Below, in pieces: positions 1 to 11,899 of a stretch of 64,000 bases of DNA; position 1 is the first letter of the stretch, and each line of letters begins with the position of its first letter. The stretch is taken from assembly GCA_023091665.1 (NCBI GenBank), contig JALJCQ010000012.1, forward strand, positions 4,127,471 to 4,191,470. The letters run 5' to 3'. This DNA comes from Pythium myriotylum (taxonomy: Eukaryota; Oomycota; Peronosporomycetes; Pythiales; Pythiaceae). The notes beneath the pieces were generated by a model, which had not been told where the DNA came from, ran no database searches, and saw only the letters and a list, made by a program, of their open reading frames with translations. Both the position numbers and the translations under genes were made by a program.

Positions 1-3000
1 TTCGCATCTACCTTGTCCGCCTTCGTCGCCACAAACACAAACTCAGCATTCGACTGACGAGCGATGATCAGTCGAATCCACTTCAAGATCTTCTTGTCCA
101 CGACCTCATCCATGAAATGATCCACTTGTGAGTCGTAGTCGGCGAGAAGCGTCGCTTGCTTGAATGCCACACCGTACGAATGCATATCAATACACACGAT
201 GTAGATCGTGCGTCTTGTGAAGAACATGGCGTGGACAGGTTGATACACGTCTTGGCCGGCAAAGTCCCAAATCGTGAACTCATAGCTCTTATCACCGCGT
301 TTGAACAGGTGTCGATAGTGGTCGATGGCGACCGTGCGGTTGTCAATATGCTCGAGCGACGGTTCCAAGGCTATTATCGACTTGGAGAAGCTTGTCTTTC
401 CCGAGTTGCTCGCGCCGATGATGCCGAGTTTCGATCGGAAAACTCTCAACTTCGACTTGAGGAGCTCTGTTATGTACGTTTGAGTGGCGACGACCCCACG
501 TTTGATCGTTCGAAGCGGGATTTCGGTCAGAATCGCCTGTTTCTTCCATTCACGCTCCCACAAATCAACACAAAGCTTCAACGCTGATACCTCCGGCAAC
601 GCCTCGTCAGAGCTGATCATCATCTCGCACTTTGCGTCCCACTTGGCACCGTACGTTACAAGCGCCTGCAAAACTCCCAACGTGCCGTCATCTATTCTTC
701 TGGTAAAGCCATATCGTCCCGTCCTAGCGATAACGACATGTAAAGGCGTTCGACCACTCTGTACAAACGACATGAATGAGACATAGTCTGGCATTCAGAG
801 ATTTGCGACTTGCTTGCCTCGTCAACTACCAGGAGGTTACAATATGCACCCAGCAGCTTCACGACCTCAACGTGGCCTTCAAATGATGCCCAATGCAACG
901 GTGTCCATCCATCCTAACCCCACACATTGACGTAAAAGAGACCATATCATATCAGTACGAGTCCCAAAACACTCCCGTCGACGTATGCTGCAGCCAGCGC
1001 ACGCGCGCAAGAACGACCGCCCACTCACGACACAGACACGTACCTTGGTTTGAGCGTCTTTGTTGCATTGCACCTCGAGCAGCAGCTTCACGACCTCAAC
1101 GTGGCCATACCTTGACGCGTAATGCAACGGTGTCCATCCATCCTAACCCCACACATTGACGTAAAAGAGACCATATCATATCAGTACGAGTCCCAAAACA
1201 CTCCCGTCGACGTATGCTGCAGCCAGCGCACGCGCGCAAGAACGACCGCCCACTCACGACACAGACACGTACCTTGGTTTGAGCGTCTTTGTTGCATTGC
1301 ACCTCGAGCAGCAGCTTCACGACCTCAACGTGGCCATACCTTGACGCGTAATGCAACGGTGTCCATCCATCCTAACCCCACACATTGACGTAAAAGAGAC
1401 CATATCATATCAGTACGAGTCCCAAAACACTCCCGTCGACGAATGCTGCAGCCAGCGCACGCGCGCAAGAACGACCGCCCACTCACGACACAGACACGTA
1501 CCTTGGTTTGAGCGTCTTTGTTGCATTGCGACTCCAGCAGCAGCTTCACGACCTTAACGTGGCCTTCAAATGATGCCCAATGCAACGGTGTCCATCCATC
1601 CTAACCCCACGAATCGACGTAAAAGAGACCATATCATATCAGTACGAGTCCCAAAACACTCCCGTCGACGTGTCCTCCACCCAGCGCACGCGCACAAGAA
1701 CGACCGCCCACTCACGACACAGACACGTACCTTGGTTTGAGCGTCTTTGTTGCATTGCGACTCCAGCAGCAGCTTCACGACCTCAACGTGGCCTTCACTT
1801 GTTGCCCAATGCAACGGTGTCCCTCCATTCTAACCCTACACATTGACGTAAAAGAGACCATATCATATCAGTACGAGTCCCAAAACACTCCCGTCGACGT
1901 GTCCTCCACCCAGCGCACGCGCGCAAGAACGACCGCCCACTCACGACTCAGACACGTACCTTGGTTTGAGCATCTTTGTTGCATTGCGACTCCAGCAGCA
2001 GCTTCACGACCTTAACGTGGCCTTCAAATGATGCCCAATGCAACGGTGTCCATCCATCCTAACCCCACGAATCGACGTAAAAGAGACCATATCATATCAG
2101 TACGAGTCCCAACACACTCCCGTCGACGTGTCCTCCACCCAGCGCACGCGCGCAAGAACGACCGCCCACTCACGACACAGACACGTACCTTGGTTTGAGC
2201 GTCTTTGTTGCATTGCGACTCCAGCAGCAGCTTCACGACCTTAACGTGGCCATACCTTGACGCGTAATGCAACGGTGTCCATCCATCCTAACCCCACACA
2301 TTGACGTAAAAGAGACCATATCATATCAGTACGAGTCCCAACACACTCCCGTCGACGTGTCCTCCACCCAGCGCACGCGCACAAGAACGACCGCCCACTC
2401 ACGACTCAGACACGTACCTTGGTTTGAGCGTCTTTGTTGCATTGCGACTCCAGCAGCAGCTTCACGACCTCAACGTGGCCTTCAAATGATGCCCAATGCA
2501 ACGGTGTCCATCCATCCTAACCCCACACATTGACGTAAAAGAGACCATATCATATCAGTACGAGTCCCAAAACACTCCCGTCGACGTGTCCTCCACCCAG
2601 CGCACGCGCACAAGAACGACCGCCCACTCACGACACAGACACGTACCTTGGTTTGAGCGTCTTTGTTGCATTGCGACTCCAGCAGCAGCTTCACGACCTC
2701 AACGTGGCCTTCACTTGTTGCCCAATGCAACGGTGTCCCTCCATTCTAACCCTACACATTGACGTAAAAGAGACCATATCATATCAGTACGAGTCCCAAA
2801 ACACTCCCGTCGACGTGTCCTCCACCCAGCGCACGCGCGCAAGAACGACCGCCCACTCACGACTCAGACACGTACCTTGGTTTGAGCATCTTTGTTGCAT
2901 TGCGACTCCAGCAGCAGCTTCACGACCTTAACGTGGCCTTCAAATGATGCCCAATGCAACGGTGTCCATCCATCCTAACCCCACGAATCGACGTAAAAGA

Positions 3001-3880
3001 GACCATATCATATCAGTACGAGTCCCAATCGACGTGTCCTCCACCCAGCGCACGCGCGCAAGAACGACCGCCCACTCACGACTCAGACACGTACCTTGGT
3101 TTGAGCGTCTTTGTTGCATTGCGACTCCAGCAGCAGCTTCACGACCTCAACGTGGCCTTCAAATGATGCCCAATGCAACGGTGTCCATCCATCCTAACCC
3201 CACACATTGACGTAAAAGAGACCATATCATATCAGTACGAGTCCCAAAACACTCCCGTCGACGTGTCCTCCACCCAGCGCACGCGCACAAGAACGACCGC
3301 CCACTCACGACACAGACACGTACCTTGGTTTGAGCGTCTTTGTTGCATTGCGACTCCAGCAGCAGCTTCGCGACCTCAACGTGGCCATACCTTGATGCGT
3401 AATGCAACGGTGTCCCTCCATTCTAACCCCACACATTGACGTAAAAGAGACCATATCATATCAGTACGAGTCCCAAAACACTCCCGTCGACGTATGCTGC
3501 AGCCAGCGCACGCGCGCAAGAACGACCGCCCACTCACGACTCAGACACGTACCTTGGTTTGAGCGTCTTTGTTGCATTGCGACTCCAGCAGCAGCTTCAC
3601 GACCTCAACGTGGCCTTCAAATGATGCCCAATGCAACGGTGTCCCTCCATCCTAACCCCACACATTGACGTAAAAGAGACCATATCATATCAGTACGAGT
3701 CCCAACACACTCCCGTCGACGTATGCTGCAGCCAGCGCACGCGCGCAAGAACGACCGCCCACTCACGACACAGACACGTACCTTGGTTTGAGCGTCTTTG
3801 TTGCATTGCGACTCCAGCAGCAGCTTCACGACCTCAACGTGGCCTTCAAATGATGCCCAATGCAGCGCTGTCCTTCCATC
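1..3880 (-). CDS. ROCO-type GTPase with exon-encoded ankyrin repeat array (partial, runs off left edge)
   Basis: Read on the minus strand, the gene enters an array of ankyrin exons at 3880 and runs to the left edge, so its C-terminus is missing. Fourteen exons (5' ends at 3880, 3651, 3422 and so on down to 913) lead to a large exon starting about 758 after an AG acceptor. That exon holds a last degenerate ankyrin segment (SGRTPLHVVIA), then a Roc GTPase domain: P-loop GASNSGKTS, DNRTVAIDHY, switch II WDFAGQDVYQPVH, and the NKxD-type motif TKAD at the window edge. Roc domains bind GTP and normally act with a COR dimerisation domain, as in LRRK-type proteins; COR and any kinase would lie outside. 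Ankyrin repeats suggest protein recognition. The N-terminal exon is uncertain; a candidate ATG is near 4726. The exon at 815-913 diverges at its 3' end, so that splice site is unsure. Confidence 0.85.
815..3880 (-). repeat. 229-bp tandem array: one 99-bp ankyrin exon plus one 130-bp intron per unit
   Basis: Units recur every 229 bp (one unit is 219 bp because of a 10-bp deletion near 3029). On the minus strand each holds a 99-nt exon, exactly 33 codons (DGWTPLHYASRYGHVEVVKL then LLEVQCNKDAQTK), flanked by TAG acceptor and AAG/GTACGTG donor. All introns are phase 0, so any number of units keeps the frame. Introns are as similar between units as exons, which points to recent unequal exchange or gene conversion. 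Exon differences cluster at residues 7-15 (HYASRYGHVE, HWASFEGHVE, HWATSEGHVE, with E/K). Example unit: exon 1044-1142, intron 914-1043. Confidence 0.93.
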
Positions 3881-4983
3881 CTAAACTCTCTCGCGTCAGT
3901 TCGCTTTCTCCCTCTCATCTCCCCCCTAAAATTGCATCCGCACTTTGTCTCTCGCGTCGACGTCTCCTCCTCTCTTGAGATACGTGCGCACAATTTTCGC
4001 GTTTCCTCTTTCGCTCGCGTTGAGAAACGCTTCTCTCGACTGTTTGTTTCCCATTTTCCTCTTGATGAAGTGACGAAGAGAAAGAGCTGAGAGAAACCGA
4101 ACTTATCGCACGATGAGATCCAAATCCGCACTTAACGCTGCTTCCAGCTCTGACTCGTGAACTGGATTTCTCTGCACATCATCTCATCTCGTGAGAGTCC
4201 GCAGAGAACAGCGATCTCTGTCAGTGACGGACTACGCCGAATCTGCAGTATCGTACACTGTATTGAATCCAGCAGATGCGTGGCTCGATGAGTTCATGGA
4301 CAAGGAGTCCAGTTTTTTCGAGATTTCTTGGGATCCCTTCACTTCACTCTTCCTTTTTTCTTTTCACATCTCGGCTCACTCTTCCTCACACCTCGGCGCC
4401 GCTCTGCTCCGCAGATAGCTATTACAGTATTCACGACGCTTCCTGATTGTTGTTGATGATGATGATAAAGTCTATTGAGTTCAACTAGCAACACTGTTGA
4501 TGCTCCCGATTGCACGAGAAAAGTGCGGTGACTAGTGGCGAGAACCTCGTCCAATCCACCTCAGAAACTCAGTCTCGAGTCGACCCATCAGCTGCGTGAT
4601 AAACAGGAAGAGAAAGTGAGCCAACTCATGATGGCTTGTCTCTGAACACGCTGTTGAAGTTGGACACGGAACAAGATATGGATACCCCTCCTCAAACGCT
4701 TGGTTTCTATCATTTGCATGCATCATCTTCCAAGTCCACCTGTGTGCCGACTCGAAGCGAAGTCTCGCTCTTCCTTCATTACTTGACTCTCTGCTTCAGA
4801 TGTGAAGTCCTCGCAGCTCGAGGCGAGTTCATGGGCGCCCACCGAGACATCTCGACCCGTTCCAGTTTGCAAACGCGGCTCCGGCAACCTTGTCAGCCTC
4901 GTCCTGGGAGACCTGGTGCACGGGAGAGAGGGTGCTACCTAATCATGACCCAGCACCACCGGATGTAGACTTCTAATCAATAG
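3881..4983. other. 5' region of the minus-strand ROCO gene; no firm gene
   Basis: Between the first ankyrin exon and the plus-strand fragment that follows. On the minus strand a 64-codon frame starting with ATGATG at 4726 and ending at 4532 (its core reads SHHELAHFLFLFITQLMGRL) could be an N-terminal exon. Another open stretch at 3890-4131 is rich in Arg/Glu and may be leader. I could not join either to the ankyrin array with a clear splice pair. A TGATGATGATGATAAAG stretch near 4456 resembles, in inverse orientation, a motif repeated in the insertion at 5915-8245. Confidence 0.4.
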
Positions 4984-5265
4984 AGCTCGATTGATTCTGG
5001 GATCTTGACGCCGGCCAAAGACTTCACGACCGCCGAACAAAGTGTCACTCTCTCGTCGGAAGGTGTCCTCGGAAGGTGTGTCTCGTCACTACGTCGTGTG
5101 GTGAAGGCCATTGCGCTAGAGGGCACCAAGCGTGTGATTGAGAGCGCTAATGGTACGTTTTGCACATGGTGCTCGTGAGGTATGTATTCGTAGATTTTCT
5201 TTCTCTGCATGGTGGTTGCAGAGTGGAAGCAGTTCATCAACCGTCTGAACTCAGATTGGCGATGA
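4984..5265 (+). CDS. 3' end of an unrecognised two-exon gene
   Basis: Two exons give a continuous 70-codon frame ending in TGA at 5263-5265: exon 4984-5152 (begins SSIDSGILTPAKDF, after a TAG acceptor) and exon 5222-5265 (WKQFINRLNSDWR). They are separated by a 69-bp intron with GTACGT donor and TTGCAG acceptor; the intron is phase 1 and splits a Glu codon. I do not recognise the protein. It may be the tail of a small gene, or an upstream exon remnant of the ROCO gene that starts 204 bp later. No start codon could be assigned, so the 5' part is missing or lies in 4600-4980. Confidence 0.35.
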
Positions 5266-5914
5266 ACACCACCAGACTTGTGCTAGCCGACAACATGAGC
5301 GAGCAGCCGTGCGAGAGTCAGCAAGTAACCAGTAACGAAACCGGTAGAGCACGTGATGGATTCGCTAAAATTGTGAGCAGGGTCAACTGGACTGACTGGT
5401 CTCCTCACATTAAAGCGCCCTGAGCAGACAGCTCCAAGATCCACCTCCCGACTTGAACAAGTCTCCAGATGGGTAACGCCCAGGCGGCACGGTCGTCGCC
5501 TCCGGACAACAACACGTCCGAACGGCGTCGCGTCCACTCGCAACCAACAGAGTCTGCGCAGTCATGTTCTATTAGTCGCGCGCGTCCTCGAGTCTGTAGG
5601 TCCAAGATCGCTGTGCTCGGTGCGAACAACTCGGGGAAAACCAGCTTCTGCAAGTCGATAGCAACCATGGGCCATGGTTACTGCGATGCGCAAGCGTCGG
5701 CACCATGGCCTATTGTGCCATCGCTCAAGCGTACAGACAATCGTTCGATCGCCATCGACCACTTCCGCCACATCTTTAGGCGGAACTACAACACCTACGA
5801 ACTCACGATGTGGGACTTCGCCGGCCAAGACGTGTATCAGCCTGTCCATGCCATGTTCTTCACAAGACGCGCGATTTACATCGTGTGCATTGATATGTAT
5901 TCGTACGGTGTGGC

Positions 5915-8245
5915 GGAAGAATCCTTTTCAGATCATTTCGAGATCAGATCCCAACCTAGATCTCAACCAAAGTCCCACTCTGATCGTACATAGATCCAAT
6001 CACCCAAACAGCTGGTCTCACTTTGATCTCGTTCTGGCGACCACAAAAACAGTCACGACTGCTCTTCATGCGGAATCACTGAAGGGTAGCGCACTTGATC
6101 GACTTCAATTCTTCTCCGCAGGTCAGAAGCGGCTGCGTCGTCATCTGATGGGCGTCGCTATTGGCGCACCCGACAACAACATTGAGTGCGGCGCGGCGCG
6201 ATTACTTCAGCGCCCGCGGATGGGCCACCGAGTGCCTTCGTCATTGTGCGCGCAAGTCTTGCGTCGGTCAAGGGTGCCGCTATGAACACCGACGACAGAT
6301 CCCACTTCCTCCTCGCCACTTCTCCATTCCTTCTCCGACTTTCAGCCACCCCCTCGCGCGTCTGGCACACGACATCGCCAACCTGCGCGATCTCAAGACA
6401 ATGTGATCGAAGTGCGAGTTGGCTAAGACTACGACGTCGGCTTCTAAGCCAAGTTGGCTCACGGTAAGGACAGAACGCACATAAGCTCATTAATTGCGCT
6501 CAATAGACTTCACTTAATCATCATTATTCCTCTCTGTGGGTGTGGGTTGGCTGGGGTGAAGAGCACCGCTGGTGTATTGGCCGCGTCAGCGATCAACCCT
6601 GCCTCCTATCCCTGTTGAGGTCGAGGTCGAGGTCGAGGTCTCGGCGCTCTGGCTGCTCTGTGACCGCTCAAGTTTACCTCTTCAAGACTGAAAAGGAGCC
6701 CCACATACATGCCGCACGGCAGGGTCGTCTACGTGCCCGTCACGCCCACCTACAGGCAAGGCCCAGCACGCAGAGGCTCAAGCGCAAGGTGGTCAACTCG
6801 GACCGCTGCTCCGGCTGGGGTGGCCAGCACCCCACCATGGTCGACGGCGTGGCCTACGACTAGAACCGGGGCGTCTTCAAATACGTCGATGCTGGCAGAC
6901 TCCAAGTGCAGCTCTTCCGGGAGAAGTGTGGCGACGTTGCGCGCCTAAGCCCAGCTGCTACCAGCGTCGCCGTCCATTGAGCGCATTAATCTCTCCGACT
7001 TACACCCCTGGCTAGTCAGCCAAGTTGACCCACGGTAAGGACCGGAGCTTGCACCAGAGCCCCAGCTATTAGGGTACATTTATTGCGCTCAATAGACTTC
7101 ACCTTCATCATCATCTATTGAGCGCATTGAATGTACCCTAATAGCTGGTACTCGGTGTTGTGCTCCTGCTTCGGTGCCTCTAGCGCGCTTGTGCAGGCTG
7201 CGCACGGCTTGGCCTATCTCCAGTGGCTCTCCAACGGCTGGTGCCTCATGGTCATCGGCACCAGCGGAGTCATTCTCCGGCAGCTCGGCGAGCATTGGCA
7301 CCACAGAACGAGTGGCTCCGGCTGCTCTACCACCAAGTGCGACGCCTTGCGACACGGTCAGCAACTACTAAGTGAGGTCTCACAACGCCATGGCCACGGC
7401 GTGGGCACCCATGCGACGGACTGAGCCCTCTAGAGCCAAGTCCGTCGCCCACCGACATGCCCTACGATGCAGACCTACCCAGCTCACCGCTTCCAATTTA
7501 CAGCCCAGGCTCTCCAGCCAGATTGACCCACGGTAAGTCCAGGATGCACAGAGCTCCAACTATTAGTACATTTATTGCGCTCAATAGACTTGAACTTCAT
7601 CATCATCTCCAGTGGCTCTCCGTTGAACGCCTCGCGTCGCCGGCCGCGCAAGGGCTCCTGCGTCTTCACCAACGTCGATCACGACACCTACGTCGATATT
7701 GACCGCTGGGGGACTACCCGTTGCTCAACGTCGCGCTCGAGCTCTCTCCCGACTTCACGGCGGGTACCGGTGCTGGGGCTGGGGCCACTTCGGGTGGTGG
7801 CATCGCCAACGCCCTCTTCGGACTCGTAAGCAATTAGAACTTCGTCGGGTAGTTCGCAGCCGCTGGAGCACCAGGACTACGCAGTGGTCACAACGGACAC
7901 CATCTCGCTTCGTGGCTTCTCGCCCAAGGTGGGCGCCGTCGCTAAGTACCGTATCACTTCAAGTGACCAAAAAAAAAAAACTGCCTGAATCCTTTGAATC
8001 CAATGGTGTCTTAGTCTCCACGAGACTAATCCTGACTTCAGTACAAGTGGCGAAGGAAACATGCTCGTTGTCATTCGGTAAGCATGCTCTCCTTTGTTTC
8101 CAGAGCAAAGACTTGCGATTTCTGTTGCCAATTACGTCTTATGATCTTGCCCTTGGATCATGCCACACTCTCTCTCAGATCCCGTTATGATCTTGTGATC
8201 GATAGGCGGGGTCTGATCCGGCTGTGATCTGTAAGGGACCTTATC
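5915..8245. mobile_element. 2.33-kb TIR insertion with 9-bp target duplication, MULE-like, carrying gene fragments
   Basis: The 9-mer CGGTGTGGC occurs at 5906-5914 and again at 8246-8254, exactly where the Roc-1 frame breaks and resumes. The ends are imperfect inverted repeats: left begins GGAAGAATCCTTTTCAGATC and the reverse of the right end begins GATAAGGTCCCTTACAGATC, with about 24 of 38 positions matching. A 9-bp duplication is typical of Mutator-like elements. No transposase is visible. The interior has reiterated, partly coding-looking GC-rich segments with intron-like GGTAAG donors (6456-6475, 7035, 7531) and two CTCCAG/TGGCTCTCC acceptor-like joins (7230, 7612). One short frame ends VSNY at 7371. 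This looks like a non-autonomous, gene-fragment-carrying (pack-type) element. The captured gene is not recognised. Confidence 0.7.
7084..7126. repeat. Perfect 12-bp inverted repeat inside the insertion
   Basis: TGCGCTCAATAG at 7084-7095 pairs with CTATTGAGCGCA at 7115-7126 around a 19-nt loop. The left arm with its AT-rich flank is repeated directly at about 6493-6510 and 7573-7590, and a partial inverse copy lies at 6975-6984. These mark reiterated segments within the TIR insertion. Confidence 0.7.
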
Positions 8246-11200
8246 CGGTGTGGCATTCGAGCAAGCAACACTTGTCGCCGATGACGACTTTCAAGTGGAT
8301 CAGTTTATGGATGAGGTCGTGGATAAGAGGATCTTAAAGTGGATTCGACTGGTCATTGCTCGTCAGCCAGATGCCGAGTTTGTATTCGTGGCGACGAAGG
8401 CGGACAAGGTGGATGCGAATTCGCGACTCGCCAAGGCTGCTCAGTCGGATCTCGAGAAGCGTCTCAAGCAGTACGTGTCTCAGACAAGCCAGGCGCTTCA
8501 ACATACACTCAATGAAGCACAAACGTCCGATGAAATCCATCGGAAGACAACAGAGACCCGTGGATTCTCTGCTCAACAACTCGAGAAACTGCATGCAACG
8601 ATCAAGCGTCTTCTCCAGCACGAATAGGTGAGAGTGAGTTGTGTTGACGCCGACTCGATCAAAGCTGCTCGGACGAAGATCGAAGAGGTTGTGGTGTCAA
8701 GCAACCGCAGCTTTTTGATGCCTGAGAGCTACGTTGCAGCTCTTGAGTTCGTTCGTAGTATCCGCAGCCAGTCATCATCCAGAGACGCTCTGTCGCGTGT
8801 GCAATCAACTTTTGTAAACGTCAATGCGTTTGTCAAGCGACTTCACGATAATCGCCCGGACATCGATGTTAACACATGTCGACAGATTCTCAGGACACTG
8901 CACGATCTCGGCGACGTGTTGTGGTATGAGGACCTTGGCATTGAGAGACTCCAGCACGAGGTGATCTTGGATCCGATGCTGCTCATCGACTTTATCCGTC
9001 CCATTGCGGACCACAAGTTTACGAGCGAAGTGATGACTCATGTCGCACTGAGTTCCGCGCCGTTATGGCTTCATCTGGACCGAGCATTCATGCTCACGGT
9101 GAAGCAGTTGTTGCGCGAGTTCAATCTCGTTCACGCAACGCGAGGAGAGATGCAGTGGGACTCGGATCTTCTCGTGCCGGCATTGTGGAGGTCTAATATC
9201 CCCTCGTCCTTGCGTTTCGGTGGCCAATTACTATCGTTTGAGTTCACGGAGACGGCCAAACGAGTTCGACCTACGTCGAAAAGAGCGGACTGTCTGGCAA
9301 CTACAGCCAACATGCAGTGGGAATACCATTTTCTGAGCCTACTACCCGAATCGGTCTTCGACCAAATCGTGATTGCAAGCTACAACCCATTTGACGATCG
9401 TCAAGTCGGACCGGATTGGATCTTGTATCACAAGAAAGGCGTGTTTGCGTGCCGCATCGTCATCTCGCGACATCATAACACGAAGGAACGGATCATTCGA
9501 CTCGAAGCTGTTACGGGAGTGTCACGCAAAGAGCAAGCGGAGTTGTGGGCGTTATTCGAGCGGCTCTGTGTGTCACTGGAGAAAGTGTTGCGTGGTTTCG
9601 GAGGACTCGTCGTCTCGCGCCATGTGCTGAACGACTCGGGTGGCTTGCTTCATACAGGGTGGACAGTTCTACATGAGGCGTGCTCGCGAGGCTTCGTATC
9701 CGTTGTGCGCGCTTTGCTGGAAGTTGAATGTAATGTGAATGCGCGCGATGAGGTGAGTTGTATCAATTACGATTTGGCTGCGTTAAGCATCTGAAACGTA
9801 TTGTATTGTGGCAGAATGGGATGACGCCCTTGCACTGCACACTATGCTATGTGAACAAGACGCTGCAGTTACGAAAAGCCTACAAAATCGTTCGCGATTT
9901 GATCTCTCTTGGGTCAGCTTGGGACGACAAGTGCGAAATTTTCTCCTCAGATATACAATCGGAATGTATCCGTGACTGCGTATTGCTGTGGATTGACGAG
10001 CGTACCGGAGGACTTCAAATGACCGACATTCAGCACGAAGTTTTGGACGCAGGACCCATCGCAACACGCGAATATATTGCAAGTCTAAGGAAGTCTGGAG
10101 CAGTTGTTCACCGTCGCAAGGTCTCGGTCGTGGGGGCTGGAAGTGCAGGCAAGACGAGTCTTATCAAGTCTCTGACGACTAGGAAGTCATCCCTTGAACA
10201 TCATGACAATCGCACCATTGGTATCGACCACTTCCGACTGGAATTCGACGAACTCATATCTGCAACGCGGGAGTTAAAACGTCATCAAGTAACGCTTTGG
10301 GACTTCGCAGGACAGAGCGCGTATCAAGTAGTCCACTCGCTCTTCTTCTCACCCCGTACGCTGTACTTGGTATGTCTCGACCTTGAGGCATACGTTGTTG
10401 CTTGGATGCAAGCAAGTCTATTTGCTTCAGACGCGAAGCACCTCCATCGCCGCATGTGTGAGCATATGGCTGACGCTGTACTTCAGTGGGTCCAATTGAT
10501 TTTCTGCCGCCAGCCAGACGCTCAATTTGCGTTCATCGCCACGAAGGAAGACGCGCTAGATGGGAATGGTGACTTCGCATCGGAGATCAAGAAAGACGTG
10601 AAACGTCGCCTTCGTCACGTTGATACATTCGTTGAGCGAATGCGCAGTGACCTATCGAGTGGATTCAAGTCATCTGCAGAACTGTACCCAATGAGAGACA
10701 ATGATCTGCGTTGGACCGACGCAGTATTCTTGGCGGATCAGAGAGCTGGATCTATGGATGTGGTGGATGATGATTTCTCAGTCGAGTTCGTGAGTTGCAC
10801 CGAGCTAGAAAGCGTTATCAGTGCTCGAAGTCGAATTCGGACAATTTTACTACGCAGTGACCGCAGCTTCCCAATGCCCGACGACTACACATCAGTTCTG
10901 AATCATGTTATTTCAATGCGTTCGGACGTGGTATTGCTTGACTCCAGTTTACGCGTTAACCGAATGATGGTGGATATATCCCAGTTGCTCGATTTGATAA
11001 GTTCGGCTACAGGTATTTCATCAGAAGCTTGCCGGAGAATATTACGCACGCTACACGAACTCGGCGAGGTGATGTGGTTGGACAACATCGACGTTGATCA
11101 GTTCAAAAATCTTGTTGTACTTGACCCGCCCCTCTTAATCGACTTCGTTCGCCAACTTGTGAACCACAAGCATAGTTGTGAGGTAGTGTCCCACGTGCAA

Positions 11201-11899
11201 CTACTTGCAAGTCCGTTTTGGAAGCATCTAGATGTTGACTTGCATATACTTGGCATGAAGAAGCTCATGCACGCATTTCAACTCGCGCATCCGACAAACG
11301 GCGAACTACGTTGGGACTCGGATCTGTTGGTGCCGTCGCTATGGAAATCCAAGCACAGTGCGTCGTGGCTCTTCGCATACCAGGACCTTCATCTGGACAA
11401 CACCGAGTCGCAAACAGTGCATGAAGCCGTTCGAGTCTGTTGGCAGTACCAGTTTGCGAGAGTGTTCCCGACCGCCCTGTACGACCACTTAGTGGTCGCG
11501 AGCTACTCACCGCATCTTGGCCGCCTTGTCGGGCCTGATTGGATTCTGTACAGAGACAGTGAGAGGTGGGCATGCCGTATAATGGTAGCTCGTGATAGCG
11601 TTGATAAGCGTATGCTGCGGCTGGAAGCTGTTCTTCATGAGACAACTAACGAAGATCAGGCAATTGAGCTGTCGGATTCGTTCAAGTTGCTTTGCGGTGG
11701 TCTTTTGCTCGTCTTGGTCAAGTATCCAGGGCTTCCCGTGGCTGCCAGTGCACGATACGACAAGAATCAGTACAAGAGTCTTCAGGACATGTTCGGGTTT
11801 CCACTGAGCAGGAGAGTGTCGAGGTGGATGCCACCACAGGATACGTGGGAGTGGTATGTGGCTTCGTACAAAGCGATGTGTCAGCAGTCTCAGCAATAA

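Larger units (their letters stand above)
5469..11899 (+). pseudogene. Double Roc-COR GTPase with ankyrin repeats, disrupted by an insertion and a stop
   Basis: Exon pieces are 5469-5914, 8255-9752 and 9815-11899. The protein starts MGNAQAARS, a possible N-myristoylation context. Roc-1 has P-loop GANNSGKTS and WDFAGQDVYQPVH; it is cut at 5914 inside YGVA and resumes at 8255 with FEQAT. An in-frame TAG at 8625-8627 follows QLEKLHATIKRLLQHE. COR-1 follows (ILRTLHDLGDVLWYEDLGIE, then VILDPMLLIDFIR), then an ankyrin segment (GWTVLHEACSRGFVSVVRAL) crossed by a 62-bp GTGAGT...GCAG intron at 9753-9814. Roc-2 has GAGSAGKTS and WDFAGQSAYQ; COR-2 has ILRTLHELGEVMWLDNIDVD. The frame ends at 11899 with no kinase domain. 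Family knowledge: Roc-COR proteins dimerise through COR and switch with GTP. The downstream half (9815-11899) is intact and could survive as a separate gene. It is head to head with the ankyrin-array ROCO gene. Confidence 0.85.

Noticed and set aside
815..3880. CRISPR-like or satellite interpretation of the 229-bp repeats
   Set aside because: No short identical repeats with unique spacers; each unit encodes a 33-aa ankyrin repeat with splice sites.
893..3978. Series of 68-115-codon plus-strand ORFs with repeated text (MQRCPSILTPHIDVKE...)
   Set aside because: They are the reverse side of the ankyrin array; they recur only because the DNA is periodic, span intron sequence, and lack a protein-like repeat.
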